The notes under the pieces are model-generated. The model did not search any database. It saw only the letters and a program-made list of their open reading frames with translations, and had not been told where the DNA came from. A stretch of 64,000 bases of DNA from Oryzobacter telluris (lineage in GTDB: Bacteria > Actinomycetota > Actinomycetes > Actinomycetales > Dermatophilaceae), in NCBI RefSeq assembly GCF_043099285.1, contig NZ_CP170723.1, positions 620,001 through 684,000 on the forward strand, given 5' to 3'. Shown piece by piece: positions 7,949 through 16,123 of this stretch. Each line of letters opens with the position of its first letter. The first letter of the stretch is position 1. The translations under genes and the position numbers were made by a program.

Positions 7949-8739
7949 GGCGCGACGGCCTCCCACGCCACGGTCAGCTCACCGAGCCGCCAGCGTGACG
8001 GGCCGTCGAGCAGCGGCCACCCCGCGTCGCGCAGCGCCGTCGCCGTGCCGATGAAGCGCTGCCGCACCCCGTAGGACGCCTGCGGGGCCGAGCGGGCCCA
8101 CGCCGCGTCGAGGTCGGTGAGCAGCGCGTGGATGCGCTCGCCCGGCACGTTGCGGTGGATCAGGGCCTTGGGCAGCCGCTCGGCCACGACCCCGGGACGC
8201 TCGAGCCCGCGCAGCCGCCAGCTCAGCGACAGGCTGACCGGGCCGTCCGACGTCACGGCCACCCACGTCGAGAGCCGGCCGAGCTCGTCGCACGTGCCGT
8301 CGACGAGCAACCCGCCGGGGGCGAGCCGGGCCACCGTCGTCGCCCACGCGGCCGCCACGTCACCCTCGTCGTACTGGCGCAGGACGTTGAACGCACGCAC
8401 GACCACCGGCCGGGCGCCCCCGTCCAGCGGCACCTCGAAGCCGCCGACCCGGAAGGACAGCCCCGGGCGCTCGAGCGGCCGGGCCGCGGCCACCCGCGCC
8501 GGGTCGATCTCGACCCCCACGACCTCGACGTCGGGACGCACCCGCCGCAGCCGGTCGTGGAGCTCGACCGCCGTCACCGGCGACGCCCCGTACCCGAGGT
8601 CGACGACCACGGGCGCCCCACCCCGATGACGCCGCAGCCGCCACCCCTGCGGGCCCGCGAGCCAGCGGTCGCAGCGGCGCAGCCGGTTGGGGTTGGTCGT
8701 GCCCCGGGTGATGACCCCCACGGGCCGCTGCTGCGCCAC
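7933..8739 (-). CDS. Class I SAM-dependent methyltransferase-like protein
   Basis: 268 residues. VVVDLGYGASP (motif I, SAM-binding) is followed by VVGVEIDPARV (motif II) and an RLAPGGLLVDGTCDE segment, which together give the Rossmann methyltransferase fold. Substrate unknown. GTG start with TAGGCT (minus strand, plus 8746-8751) 6 nt upstream: leaderless and divergent from the 8809 gene. Convergent 3' overlap with the DUF2516 gene. Confidence 0.75.
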   Translation of the reverse strand: MAQQRPVGVITRGTTNPNRLRRCDRWLAGPQGWRLRRHRGGAPVVVDLGYGASPVTAVELHDRLRRVRPDVEVVGVEIDPARVAAARPLERPGLSFRVGGFEVPLDGGARPVVVRAFNVLRQYDEGDVAAAWATTVARLAPGGLLVDGTCDELGRLSTWVAVTSDGPVSLSLSWRLRGLERPGVVAERLPKALIHRNVPGERIHALLTDLDAAWARSAPQASYGVRQRFIGTATALRDAGWPLLDGPSRWRLGELTVAWEAVAPHHGP

Positions 8740-8808
8740 CGCCCCAGCCTAGGTGCGCGGCGTCATCGCGATGCGGTTCCTCCGGGTCGCGCGCCTTACC
8801 CTGACGGA

Positions 8809-9603
8809 GTGGTCGACTGGATCCGCAGCCGGGCGCGCGACGGCGAGGTGAGCCTCTCCATGGTCGCGCTCGTCCTGTCGTGCGTGGCGGCCCTCGGCCT
8901 CGGCCTCACCTCGTGGGTCCCCAAGGCGCTCAACCGCGACTCCGGGATCGCCGACGTCGAGCCCGGCCTGCTCGAGGTCGCCCAGGGTGCGCGCGGCGTG
9001 CAGTCGCTCGGTGCCGGGCTGTCGGTCACCCTGTACGACTCCGGGTTCCGGCTCTCGCGCGACAGCGTCGTCCTCGCCGACACGGTGACCCGCGGCGCGC
9101 CCGTGACCGCCGTGATGGGCACCGTCACCGAGGTCGACGGGCGCAACCGCGAGAAGGTCACCTCCGAGCTGCCGTTCGTCCGCATCGACGCCGTCCGCCG
9201 CATCAAGGACACCGTGCTCTACAGCGGCGTGGTCCACGACGACGTCCACAGCCTGCCGCTGCGGATCGAGTTCCAGCCCACCGACGGGCGCATCCGGATG
9301 GATGCCGCGGTGCCGGGCGCCGACATGGTCGCCATCCACCTCGACTGGCGTCCCGCGACCACCGGCATCGCCCCCGCCCTGCCCGAGCGCAACCTCAAGG
9401 AGCGGGCCTACTGGGTCGACCCCACGGTCGTCGAGCAGCCCGCGTTCACCTGGGTCCTCGGCACCGACGTCTCGATCGGCCCGGTGCGGGTCGCGCGCGC
9501 GGTGGACCTGCGCCAGGACGGCCGCATCGCCGTCCACGTGTGGGCGCCGCGCGGCGTGGTCACCGTCACCGACACGCCCCGACCGCCCGAGGAGGAGTCA
9601 TGA
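8809..9603 (+). CDS. Membrane-anchored hypothetical protein upstream of mshA
   Basis: 264 residues. One N-terminal membrane helix (about 17-40, LSMVALVLSCVAALGLGL) is followed by an extracytoplasmic region rich in beta-type sequence and without recognised motifs. GTG 8809 is selected because TACCCT (8797-8802) ends 6 nt upstream. The stop overlaps the mshA start (ATGA), so the genes are translationally coupled. I do not recognise the family; the location suggests no obvious link to mycothiol synthesis. Confidence 0.6.
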   Translation: MVDWIRSRARDGEVSLSMVALVLSCVAALGLGLTSWVPKALNRDSGIADVEPGLLEVAQGARGVQSLGAGLSVTLYDSGFRLSRDSVVLADTVTRGAPVTAVMGTVTEVDGRNREKVTSELPFVRIDAVRRIKDTVLYSGVVHDDVHSLPLRIEFQPTDGRIRMDAAVPGADMVAIHLDWRPATTGIAPALPERNLKERAYWVDPTVVEQPAFTWVLGTDVSIGPVRVARAVDLRQDGRIAVHVWAPRGVVTVTDTPRPPEEES

Positions 9604-10916
9604 CCGCAGCCGAGGGCGCCCCCGCCCTGCACCGCGTCGCCATGGTCACGGTCCACACCTCGCCCCTGGCCCAGCCGGGTTCGGGCGACGCCGGGGGGAT
9701 GAACGTCTACGTCCTCGAGGTCGCCCGGCAGCTGGCGCGGCGCGGCATCGGCGTCGACCTGTTCACCCGCACGACGAGCGCCACCCAGCCGGCCGTCGTC
9801 GAGGTCGAGCCCGGGGTGGTCGTGCGGCACGTGGCCGCCGGGCCGTACGAGGGCCTGTCGAAGGAGGACCTTCCCGGCCAGCTGTGCGCCTTCGCCGCCG
9901 GGATGATGCGCGTCGCCGCGCACGCCCCGCCCGGGTACTACGACCTCGTCCACTCGCACTACTGGCTCTCGGGCCAGGTCGGCTGGCTCGCCGCCGACCG
10001 TTGGGGCGTGCCGCTCGTCCACACGATGCACACGATGGCCCGGGTCAAGAACCTCCACCTCGCCGACGGCGACGTCCCCGAGCCGCTCGGCCGCGAGATC
10101 GGGGAGGCGCAGGTCGTCGAGGCCGCCGACCGCCTCGTCGCCAACACCGACCGGGAGGCCGCCGAGCTCGTCGAGCTGTACGGCGCCGACCCGGACCGCG
10201 TCGCCGTGGCCGAGCCCGGGGTCGACCTCACCCTGTTCACGCCGGGGTCCGTGGCGCAGGCGCGGGCGTCGATCGGGGTGCCCGTCGACGCCGTCCTGCT
10301 CGGGTTCGTCGGGCGCATCCAGCCGCTCAAGGCGCCGGACGTCCTGCTGAAGGCGGCCGCCGAGCTGGTCCGCCGCGACCCCGCCCTGCGCTCGCGGCTC
10401 GTCGTCGCCGTCCTCGGCGGGGCGAGCGGCGCCGGGGCGCGCAACCCGATGGGATTGCCCGAGCTCGCCCGCTCCCTCGGCATCGAGGACCTCGTGCGCT
10501 TGGTCCCGCCGGTGGACCGCCCCACGCTCGTGCAGTGGTACCGGGCCGCCGACGTCATCGCCGTGCCGTCGCACAACGAGTCGTTCGGGCTCGTGGCGGT
10601 GGAGGCGCAGGCCTGCGGCACCCCGGTGGTCGCGACGAACACCGGTGGGCTGCCCACCGCCGTCGGCCCCGGCGGCCTCCTCGTCGACGGTCACGACACC
10701 GCGTCGTGGGCCACCGCGCTGGCCGCGGTGGCGCTGCATCCCGAGCGTCGGGCCGGGCTGTCGCGAGCCGCCGCCGAGCACGCCTCCGGCTTCGGCTGGG
10801 CGCGCACCGCCGACCGCCTCGCCGAGGTCTACGTCGACGCCATGGCCCGCCCGCGGGAGGCGTCGATCAACGACGCCGAGCTGCTCACCGGCATCCCCAC
10901 GGCGGTCATCCCGTGA
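9600..10916 (+). CDS. mshA: D-inositol-3-phosphate glycosyltransferase MshA
   Basis: 438 residues, GT4 family, GT-B fold. The N-terminal acceptor domain carries HTSPLAQPGSGDAGGMNVYV, the typical MshA start. The C-terminal donor domain carries the SHNESFGLVAVEAQACGTPV block (EX7E motif) and GFVGRIQPLKAPD. It transfers GlcNAc from UDP-GlcNAc to 1L-inositol 1-phosphate, the first step of mycothiol synthesis. A mycothiol-dependent dehydrogenase occurs at 24,773. Overlaps the genes on both sides by 4 nt. Confidence 0.95.
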   Translation: MTAAEGAPALHRVAMVTVHTSPLAQPGSGDAGGMNVYVLEVARQLARRGIGVDLFTRTTSATQPAVVEVEPGVVVRHVAAGPYEGLSKEDLPGQLCAFAAGMMRVAAHAPPGYYDLVHSHYWLSGQVGWLAADRWGVPLVHTMHTMARVKNLHLADGDVPEPLGREIGEAQVVEAADRLVANTDREAAELVELYGADPDRVAVAEPGVDLTLFTPGSVAQARASIGVPVDAVLLGFVGRIQPLKAPDVLLKAAAELVRRDPALRSRLVVAVLGGASGAGARNPMGLPELARSLGIEDLVRLVPPVDRPTLVQWYRAADVIAVPSHNESFGLVAVEAQACGTPVVATNTGGLPTAVGPGGLLVDGHDTASWATALAAVALHPERRAGLSRAAAEHASGFGWARTADRLAEVYVDAMARPREASINDAELLTGIPTAVIP

Positions 10917-11434
10917 CCGACGTCCGGGCGCAGGTGGCCGCCACCGTGGAGGCCTTCCTCGTCGAGTCGGGGCTGGAGTGGGAGGGCGGCGCGCGCAGCG
11001 ACGAGTACGTGGTGTCGTTGCCCGGCGAGAAGAAGCTGAAGACCGTGGTCTCGCTCGTCGTGTCCGACACCGGCCTGTCGGCGACGGCCTTCGTCATGCG
11101 CAACCCCGACGAGAACCACGTCGGGGTGTACCGGTTCCTCCTGCGCCGCAACCTGCGGCTGCCGGGGCTGGCCTACGCCGTCGACGGCTCGGGGGACGTC
11201 TACGTCGCCGGGCGCCTGCCCGCCGCGGGGGTCGACGCCACGCAGATCGACCAGCTGCTCGGCGTCGTCCTCACCGCGGCCGACGAGCCGTTCAACGAGC
11301 TGCTCGTCATGGGCTTCCTCACCTCGATGCGCAAGGAGTGGGAGTGGCGGGTGTCGCGGGGCGAGAGCCTGCGCAACCTCGAGGCCTTCCGCCACCTCCT
11401 CGAGCGGCCCGGCGACCCCCCGCCCACGGACTGA
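10913..11434 (+). CDS. YbjN domain-containing protein
   Basis: 173 residues, GTG start overlapping the mshA stop (GTGA). Matches the actinobacterial YbjN family (type III secretion-chaperone-like fold): the EKKLKTVVSLVVSDTGLSATAFVMR strand pattern, YRFLLRRNLRLPGLAYA and FNELLVMGFLTSMRKEWEWR. Members are often found next to mshA in this phylum. Function unknown; it may be a chaperone-like regulator. Confidence 0.75.
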   Translation: MTDVRAQVAATVEAFLVESGLEWEGGARSDEYVVSLPGEKKLKTVVSLVVSDTGLSATAFVMRNPDENHVGVYRFLLRRNLRLPGLAYAVDGSGDVYVAGRLPAAGVDATQIDQLLGVVLTAADEPFNELLVMGFLTSMRKEWEWRVSRGESLRNLEAFRHLLERPGDPPPTD

Positions 11435-11477
11435 CGGGCCCCGGCCGACCCCGGTCGCCGGTGGCTAGGCTGGCCGC

Positions 11478-12215
11478 ATGACGGCACACACGCTCATCCT
11501 GCTGCGCCACGGCGAGTCCGACTGGAACCAGAAGAACCTGTTCACCGGCTGGGTCGACGTCGACCTCACCGACAAGGGTCGCGACGAGGCCGTCCGCGGT
11601 GGCCGCCTGATGAAGGACGCGGGTCTCCTGCCCGACGTCGTCCACACCTCCGTGCTGCGCCGCGCCATCACCACGGCCAACCTCGCGCTCGACGCCGCCG
11701 ACCGCCACTGGATCCCGGTGCGCCGCAGCTGGCGGCTCAACGAGCGGCACTACGGCGCCCTCCAGGGTCTCGACAAGGCCGCGACGCGCGAGAGGTACGG
11801 CGACGAGCAGTTCATGCTCTGGCGCCGCAGCTTCGACACCCCGCCGCCGCCCATCGACCCGGGCACCGAGTTCGACCAGACCGGCGACCCGCGCTACGCC
11901 GGTGTCGACGTGCCGCTCACCGAGTGCCTCAAGGACGTCATCCCGCGGATGATGCCGTACTGGGAGAACGAGATCCAGGCCGACCTCAGTGCCGGCCACA
12001 CGGTGCTCGTCACCGCCCACGGCAACTCGCTGCGCGCCCTCGTCAAGCACCTCGACGGCATCAGCGACGACGACATCGCCGGGCTGAACATCCCCACCGG
12101 CATGCCGCTCGTCTACCGTCTCGACGAGTCCTTCGCGCCCACCGGTCCCGGGGAGTACCTCGACCCCGAGGCGGCTGCCGCGGCGGCCGACGCCGTCGCG
12201 AACCAGGGGCGCTGA
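11478..12215 (+). CDS. gpmA: 2,3-bisphosphoglycerate-dependent phosphoglycerate mutase
   Basis: 245 residues, the standard length of cofactor-dependent GpmA. The catalytic RHGESDWN block (R10, H11) is at the start, followed by LRRAITTANLAL, LNERHYGALQG and the second-His TAHGNSLRALVKHLDG block. Interconverts 3- and 2-phosphoglycerate in glycolysis. TAGGCT (11,466-11,471) lies 6 nt before ATG: leaderless. Convergent with the first of three tandem sigma-like genes. Confidence 0.95.
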   Translation: MTAHTLILLRHGESDWNQKNLFTGWVDVDLTDKGRDEAVRGGRLMKDAGLLPDVVHTSVLRRAITTANLALDAADRHWIPVRRSWRLNERHYGALQGLDKAATRERYGDEQFMLWRRSFDTPPPPIDPGTEFDQTGDPRYAGVDVPLTECLKDVIPRMMPYWENEIQADLSAGHTVLVTAHGNSLRALVKHLDGISDDDIAGLNIPTGMPLVYRLDESFAPTGPGEYLDPEAAAAAADAVANQGR

Positions 12216-12222
12216 CCTTCCG

Positions 12223-14097
12223 TCAGACGAGCTCGTTGGCGTCCAGTGGGAGGCCGCGGAAGAGCGGTCGCCCGCCGTCGTCCTGGAGCTCGAGCCAGTA
12301 GGTCGACTCCTGGCGGGCGTCGGGCACCGTGAGGACGACGGTCTCACCCGTGCACTCGACGAAGCGGGTGACCGGCCGGTGGCCGGTGCCCTGGCTGAGC
12401 AGCCGGGCGCGACCGGCGCCGGGCGCCGCGACGAGGAAGCGCTGGGTCGTGCTGCCGGTGGGCAGCGTGACGAAGACGGGCTCGTCGGCCCGGGTGGCGT
12501 CGACGACCGCGGCCTGCTCGGCGTCGTAGGACCCCTGCCGCCCCGGTCGCTCGTCGATGATGCGCACCGAGCGGATGATGGCGTCGTCCGGTGTGCGGGT
12601 GTGGACGACGACGGCTCGGGCCGAGCCGCGGCCTCCGGCGGTGCCGTCGACGTCGAGCGCGCGGTCGGGAGCGGGGCTGTCGAGGACCACGCGTGAGCTG
12701 AGCAGACCGCCCGGGACGCCGGTGAGGGCGGCGACGAGCTCGCGCCGGTCGCGGGCGTAGTCGGCGGGGGCGAGGGAGGGGAGGATCGAGCCGGGGGGCC
12801 CCGGGGTGCCGGCGGGGGTGCCCTGGAAGCGGCCGGCCACGACCTGGGTCGCCGGGCCGAGGCCGCGGCCGACGAGCTCGACCCCGATGCCGTCCGTCAG
12901 CCCCATCCGGGTGAAGTCGTGGGACACCACTCCGTCGGGGGTCGCCTGGACGACCGCGGAGTACATCGCCTCGCGCAGGGCGGGGCCGCCGAGGACGAGG
13001 AGCGCGTCGCCCACGGTCTGGGCGATGACGAGGGCCACGACGTCACGGGCGCCCGGGAGGGCGTCCCTGGCCAGCGGGACGGCGGTGAGGGAGGCCGTGG
13101 GCGCGCCGAGCGGGCCTGTCCACAGCACGACCCGCACGCTGCCGCCGCCCGAGAGGTCGGCCGGGGAGGCGACGACCACCCTGGTGTCGCCGACGTCGTC
13201 GGCGTAGAGCAGGCGCGAGCCGGGTGGGGCGTCGCGGATGACGAGCGCCTGGGCGTCGGGGTCCGCGGCCAGGGCGCCGCGGGCGGGCCAGCGGGTCGTC
13301 GTGTCCCAGACGGGGTCCTCCGGTGCGGGGAGGGCCGTGGTCCGGTGCTGGCCGGTGGCCGCGGGGCCGAGCACCCACCACCCGACGCCGGCGAGGCCGG
13401 CCGCGGCGACGCCGCCGAGGAGGAACCGTCGTCGGCGCAGGCCGCCGGCCCGGTCGGCCACGAGGGCGGCGGGGTCCGGTGGGTCGTGCTGGCCGCGCAG
13501 GAGGAGGGCGACGGCATCGGCGAGGTCGCGCTCGAGCGCCCACGGGGCGGGCTCGGCGCCGTCGGCGGCGCGGGCCTCGTCGTGCAGGGCCGCGAGCCGT
13601 GCGTCGAGGCGGGTGACGCGGGCCTCGACGTCGTCGGGCGGGAGGGAGAGCAGGTCCGCGGCCTCCCACGTGGTGGCGTCCCAGACGACGCGGGCGGCGA
13701 GCAGGGCCCGGTCGAGGGGGTCGAGTTTGGTGATGGCGGCGGCGAGGTGGGCGGGGACGTCTGCACCGCTGTGGTCGGGGAGGTCGACATCCCACGAGAT
13801 CTGCTGCGGCACAGGTGAACCCGGGGGGCGCGGTGTCGTCGGGTGCGCCGGTCGGGCGGCGCTCTTCACGGTGCCGGCGGCGGCCACCGCGGCAGCGAGC
13901 AGGTCGCGGCGGGCCCCTTCGGCGGGGCGCCCGTCCTCGACGGCCTCCCGCCACCGCGCGGACAGTCCGGCCAGGGTGTCGGTCGTGACGCGACGCGCGA
14001 CCGCCGGGTCGAGGACGACCACGCGGGCCACGGCCTCGAGCTCGGGCCACCGCGCGACGACGAAGGCGCGCAGGTCGTCCTCGGCCGTCGTCGTCAC
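12223..14097 (-). CDS. ECF-sigma-like/transmembrane/outside-domain fusion, paralogue 1
   Basis: 624 residues, GTG start. Residues 1-70 (LRAFVVARWPELEAVARVVVLD and on) resemble region 2 of SigE-type ECF sigma factors. Residues about 120-180 (KLDPLDRALLAARVVWDATTWEAADLLSL) resemble region 4, but the DNA-contact helix looks degenerate. A membrane helix follows at about 225-244 (RRRRFLLGGVAAAGLAGVGW), after a basic segment with twin Arg, then about 380 outside residues with no recognised domain. First of three tandem paralogues; convergent with gpmA. Regulatory function is inferred; it could equally be a membrane sensor that reused the sigma fold. Confidence 0.65.
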   Translation of the reverse strand: MTTTAEDDLRAFVVARWPELEAVARVVVLDPAVARRVTTDTLAGLSARWREAVEDGRPAEGARRDLLAAAVAAAGTVKSAARPAHPTTPRPPGSPVPQQISWDVDLPDHSGADVPAHLAAAITKLDPLDRALLAARVVWDATTWEAADLLSLPPDDVEARVTRLDARLAALHDEARAADGAEPAPWALERDLADAVALLLRGQHDPPDPAALVADRAGGLRRRRFLLGGVAAAGLAGVGWWVLGPAATGQHRTTALPAPEDPVWDTTTRWPARGALAADPDAQALVIRDAPPGSRLLYADDVGDTRVVVASPADLSGGGSVRVVLWTGPLGAPTASLTAVPLARDALPGARDVVALVIAQTVGDALLVLGGPALREAMYSAVVQATPDGVVSHDFTRMGLTDGIGVELVGRGLGPATQVVAGRFQGTPAGTPGPPGSILPSLAPADYARDRRELVAALTGVPGGLLSSRVVLDSPAPDRALDVDGTAGGRGSARAVVVHTRTPDDAIIRSVRIIDERPGRQGSYDAEQAAVVDATRADEPVFVTLPTGSTTQRFLVAAPGAGRARLLSQGTGHRPVTRFVECTGETVVLTVPDARQESTYWLELQDDGGRPLFRGLPLDANELV

Positions 14098-14117
14098 CCC
14101 GCCAGTGTCACATCCGG
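14098..14117 (-). promoter_or_regulatory. Shared promoter box of the sigma-like paralogues (copy 1)
   Basis: Immediately before the GTG, on the minus strand, the sequence reads TGTGACACTGGCGGG. The same TGTGACACT element, ending 6 nt before the start, occurs before all three paralogues. GACACT occupies the place of the TANNNT leaderless -10 box. Confidence 0.5.
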
Positions 14118-14187
14118 GATCGGCCCCGACCCCGGTCGCGGTCGCCCCGGACAGCCGGGTGCGGTTGCCGAGGTGACCGGCCCGCGG

Positions 14188-16083
14188 TCAGAAGCCGAGC
14201 AGCCAGAGGGGCTCGTAGGGGACGTCGTCGAAGAGGGCGCGGCCGGAGGCATCGCGGGCGATGACGCGGATCGCCGAGGCGAGGTCGGCGTTGACCATGG
14301 GCACGACGACGGCGTTGCGCCCGCCCGTCCTCACCACCTTCGACACCGGGTACCCGTCGGGGCTGGACGAGATCAGCTGCACCCGGGCGGCACCCGGCAC
14401 CACGACGAGGAAGCGCCCCACCCCCACGCGCTCGTCCTCGAGCCGCGTGACGACGGGGTCGGCGAGGTGGTCGAGCGGCGTCAGGGCCGCCGAGCGGAGG
14501 AGCATGGACCGACCCGGAGCCAAGGCCCCGTCGCTGACGTCGCGCACCGCCGCCGTCGTCAGCACCGCGCCGTTCGGGAGCGTCGTGTGGATGACGACGA
14601 CCCGCGACCGGTCCGACCCGACGTCGAACGCGTACTCACCGAGGACCTCGTCGAGGACGACGTCCCCCCCGAGCCGCCTCTCGGGGACGCCGGTGACGGC
14701 TGCGACCAGCGCCTGGGTGCCGGCGAGCAGGCTCGGCCCGGTGAGGTCACCCTGGTCGAGGTCGGCGAACGGCCCGAGCGTCCCCGCCGGCGGCTGCTCC
14801 ACCCCGTTGGCCCGGACCCGCAGCGCGTGGCTCTGGGGGCTGTCGAGGACGACCGCGGCCACCCCGTTCTCGAGGGCGACCCTCGTCCAGTCGCGGTCGA
14901 CGTTCCCGCTGGGCAGGGGCAGGACGTAGCGGGAGTACTCGGCGCTGGTCACCACGGGAGGGGTGAGGACCACGAGCAGGGAGGTGGGCGCGTCGGCCGC
15001 CCCGTCGGGCATCGACACGGCGACGAGGTCGTCGACCCCGTAGAGGCCCGACAGGGCGAGGTTCGCGGTCTGGAGGGAGCGGATGTCCTGGCCGCGCGCG
15101 CCGCTCCACACGACGAGCTCGGTGCCATCCATGTCGACCTGGCCCGGGTAGCTGGCGATGACGAGGCGCCGGGTCCCGAGGTCCCCGGCCCACAGGATCC
15201 GGCTGCCGAACGGGCCGATGCTCGACACCAGCGCCCGGGTGCGCGGGTCGTCGGCCAGCGGACCCCGCGCGGACCAGGTGGCCGTCCTCGACCAGGTCGG
15301 GTCGGTGGGCCCCGGGGGCGCCTTGGGCCTGGCCGGGGCGGGCGGGGGCTCCTCGCGCAGCGCGACGGCGGTCGCCAGCCCGGCGGTCGCGACGGCGGCG
15401 GCCCCACCGATGACGAGCTGGCGCCGCCGCACCGTCCCCGAGCGTCGCGCGACCAGCCCGGCGGGGTCGGGCGGGTCGCCCTGCCCACGGAGCAGGGCGG
15501 TCAGGGCGTCGTCCAGGTCGCGCTCGAACCAGCCGCCACCGTCGAACCCGGCCGCGACGCGGGCCGACTCGTGGGCGGCTCGGAGCCGGTCGTGCAACGC
15601 GGTGTCCCGCCGGGCCAGCTCAGCGGGAGGGAGGGCGAGGAGCGCCGCCACCTCGCCCGGTCCGCAGTCCCAGAGGTAGCGGGCGGCGACCAGCGCGCGG
15701 TCGAGCGGGTCCGCCTCGGCGAGGGGGCGCAGGAGTGCCAGGACGACCTCGTCGTGCCCGGCGCCCCGGGGGTCACCGGAGTCGGCGAACGGGTCGCGCA
15801 CCGGGGCCGGCTCCACCGCGCCCGGCCGTCGACCACCTGACCCTCGCTGCCGCCCCCCTCGCGCCGCCGCGACCGCGCTCGTGAGCACGGCCCGCCGCGC
15901 CTGCTCGCCGGGCCGCCCGTCCTCCACGGCCTCGCGCCACTGCCTCGACAGACCGGCGAGGGCATCGGTCGTGGTGCGCCGCGCCAGGTCACCGTCGAGG
16001 ACGACGACCATCGCGACCGCCTCGAGGTCCGACCAGCGGGCGACGACGAAGGCCCGGAAGTCCTCGTCGACCGTCGTGCTCAC
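14188..16083 (-). CDS. ECF-sigma-like/transmembrane/outside-domain fusion, paralogue 2
   Basis: 631 residues, GTG start, same layout as its neighbours. The sigma region 2-like start (FRAFVVARWSDLEAVAMVVVL, then AGLSRQWREAVEDGRP) is followed by a Gly/Arg-rich linker, the region 4-like block (ADPLDRALVAARYLWDCGPGEVAALLALP), a membrane helix (RRRQLVIGGAAAVATAGLATAVAL), and a large outside region opened by a Pro/Ala-rich stretch. The outside parts share blocks with paralogue 1 (RILWAGDLGTRRLVIASYP against RLLYADDVGDTRVVVASPA). Separated by 40 bp from paralogue 3 and 90 bp from paralogue 1. Function unknown. Confidence 0.65.
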   Translation of the reverse strand: MSTTVDEDFRAFVVARWSDLEAVAMVVVLDGDLARRTTTDALAGLSRQWREAVEDGRPGEQARRAVLTSAVAAARGGRQRGSGGRRPGAVEPAPVRDPFADSGDPRGAGHDEVVLALLRPLAEADPLDRALVAARYLWDCGPGEVAALLALPPAELARRDTALHDRLRAAHESARVAAGFDGGGWFERDLDDALTALLRGQGDPPDPAGLVARRSGTVRRRQLVIGGAAAVATAGLATAVALREEPPPAPARPKAPPGPTDPTWSRTATWSARGPLADDPRTRALVSSIGPFGSRILWAGDLGTRRLVIASYPGQVDMDGTELVVWSGARGQDIRSLQTANLALSGLYGVDDLVAVSMPDGAADAPTSLLVVLTPPVVTSAEYSRYVLPLPSGNVDRDWTRVALENGVAAVVLDSPQSHALRVRANGVEQPPAGTLGPFADLDQGDLTGPSLLAGTQALVAAVTGVPERRLGGDVVLDEVLGEYAFDVGSDRSRVVVIHTTLPNGAVLTTAAVRDVSDGALAPGRSMLLRSAALTPLDHLADPVVTRLEDERVGVGRFLVVVPGAARVQLISSSPDGYPVSKVVRTGGRNAVVVPMVNADLASAIRVIARDASGRALFDDVPYEPLWLLGF

Positions 16084-16103
16084 CGACCCAGTGTCACACC
16101 GGG
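16084..16103 (-). promoter_or_regulatory. Shared promoter box of the sigma-like paralogues (copy 2)
   Basis: Minus strand reads GGTGTGACACTGGGTCG directly before the GTG; GACACT ends 6 nt from the start. Upstream DNA is not conserved beyond about 20 bp, so the short match to copies 1 and 3 is probably a functional element, not leftover duplication. Confidence 0.5.
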
Positions 16104-16123
16104 CCGAGCCGCCGTCCCGGGCG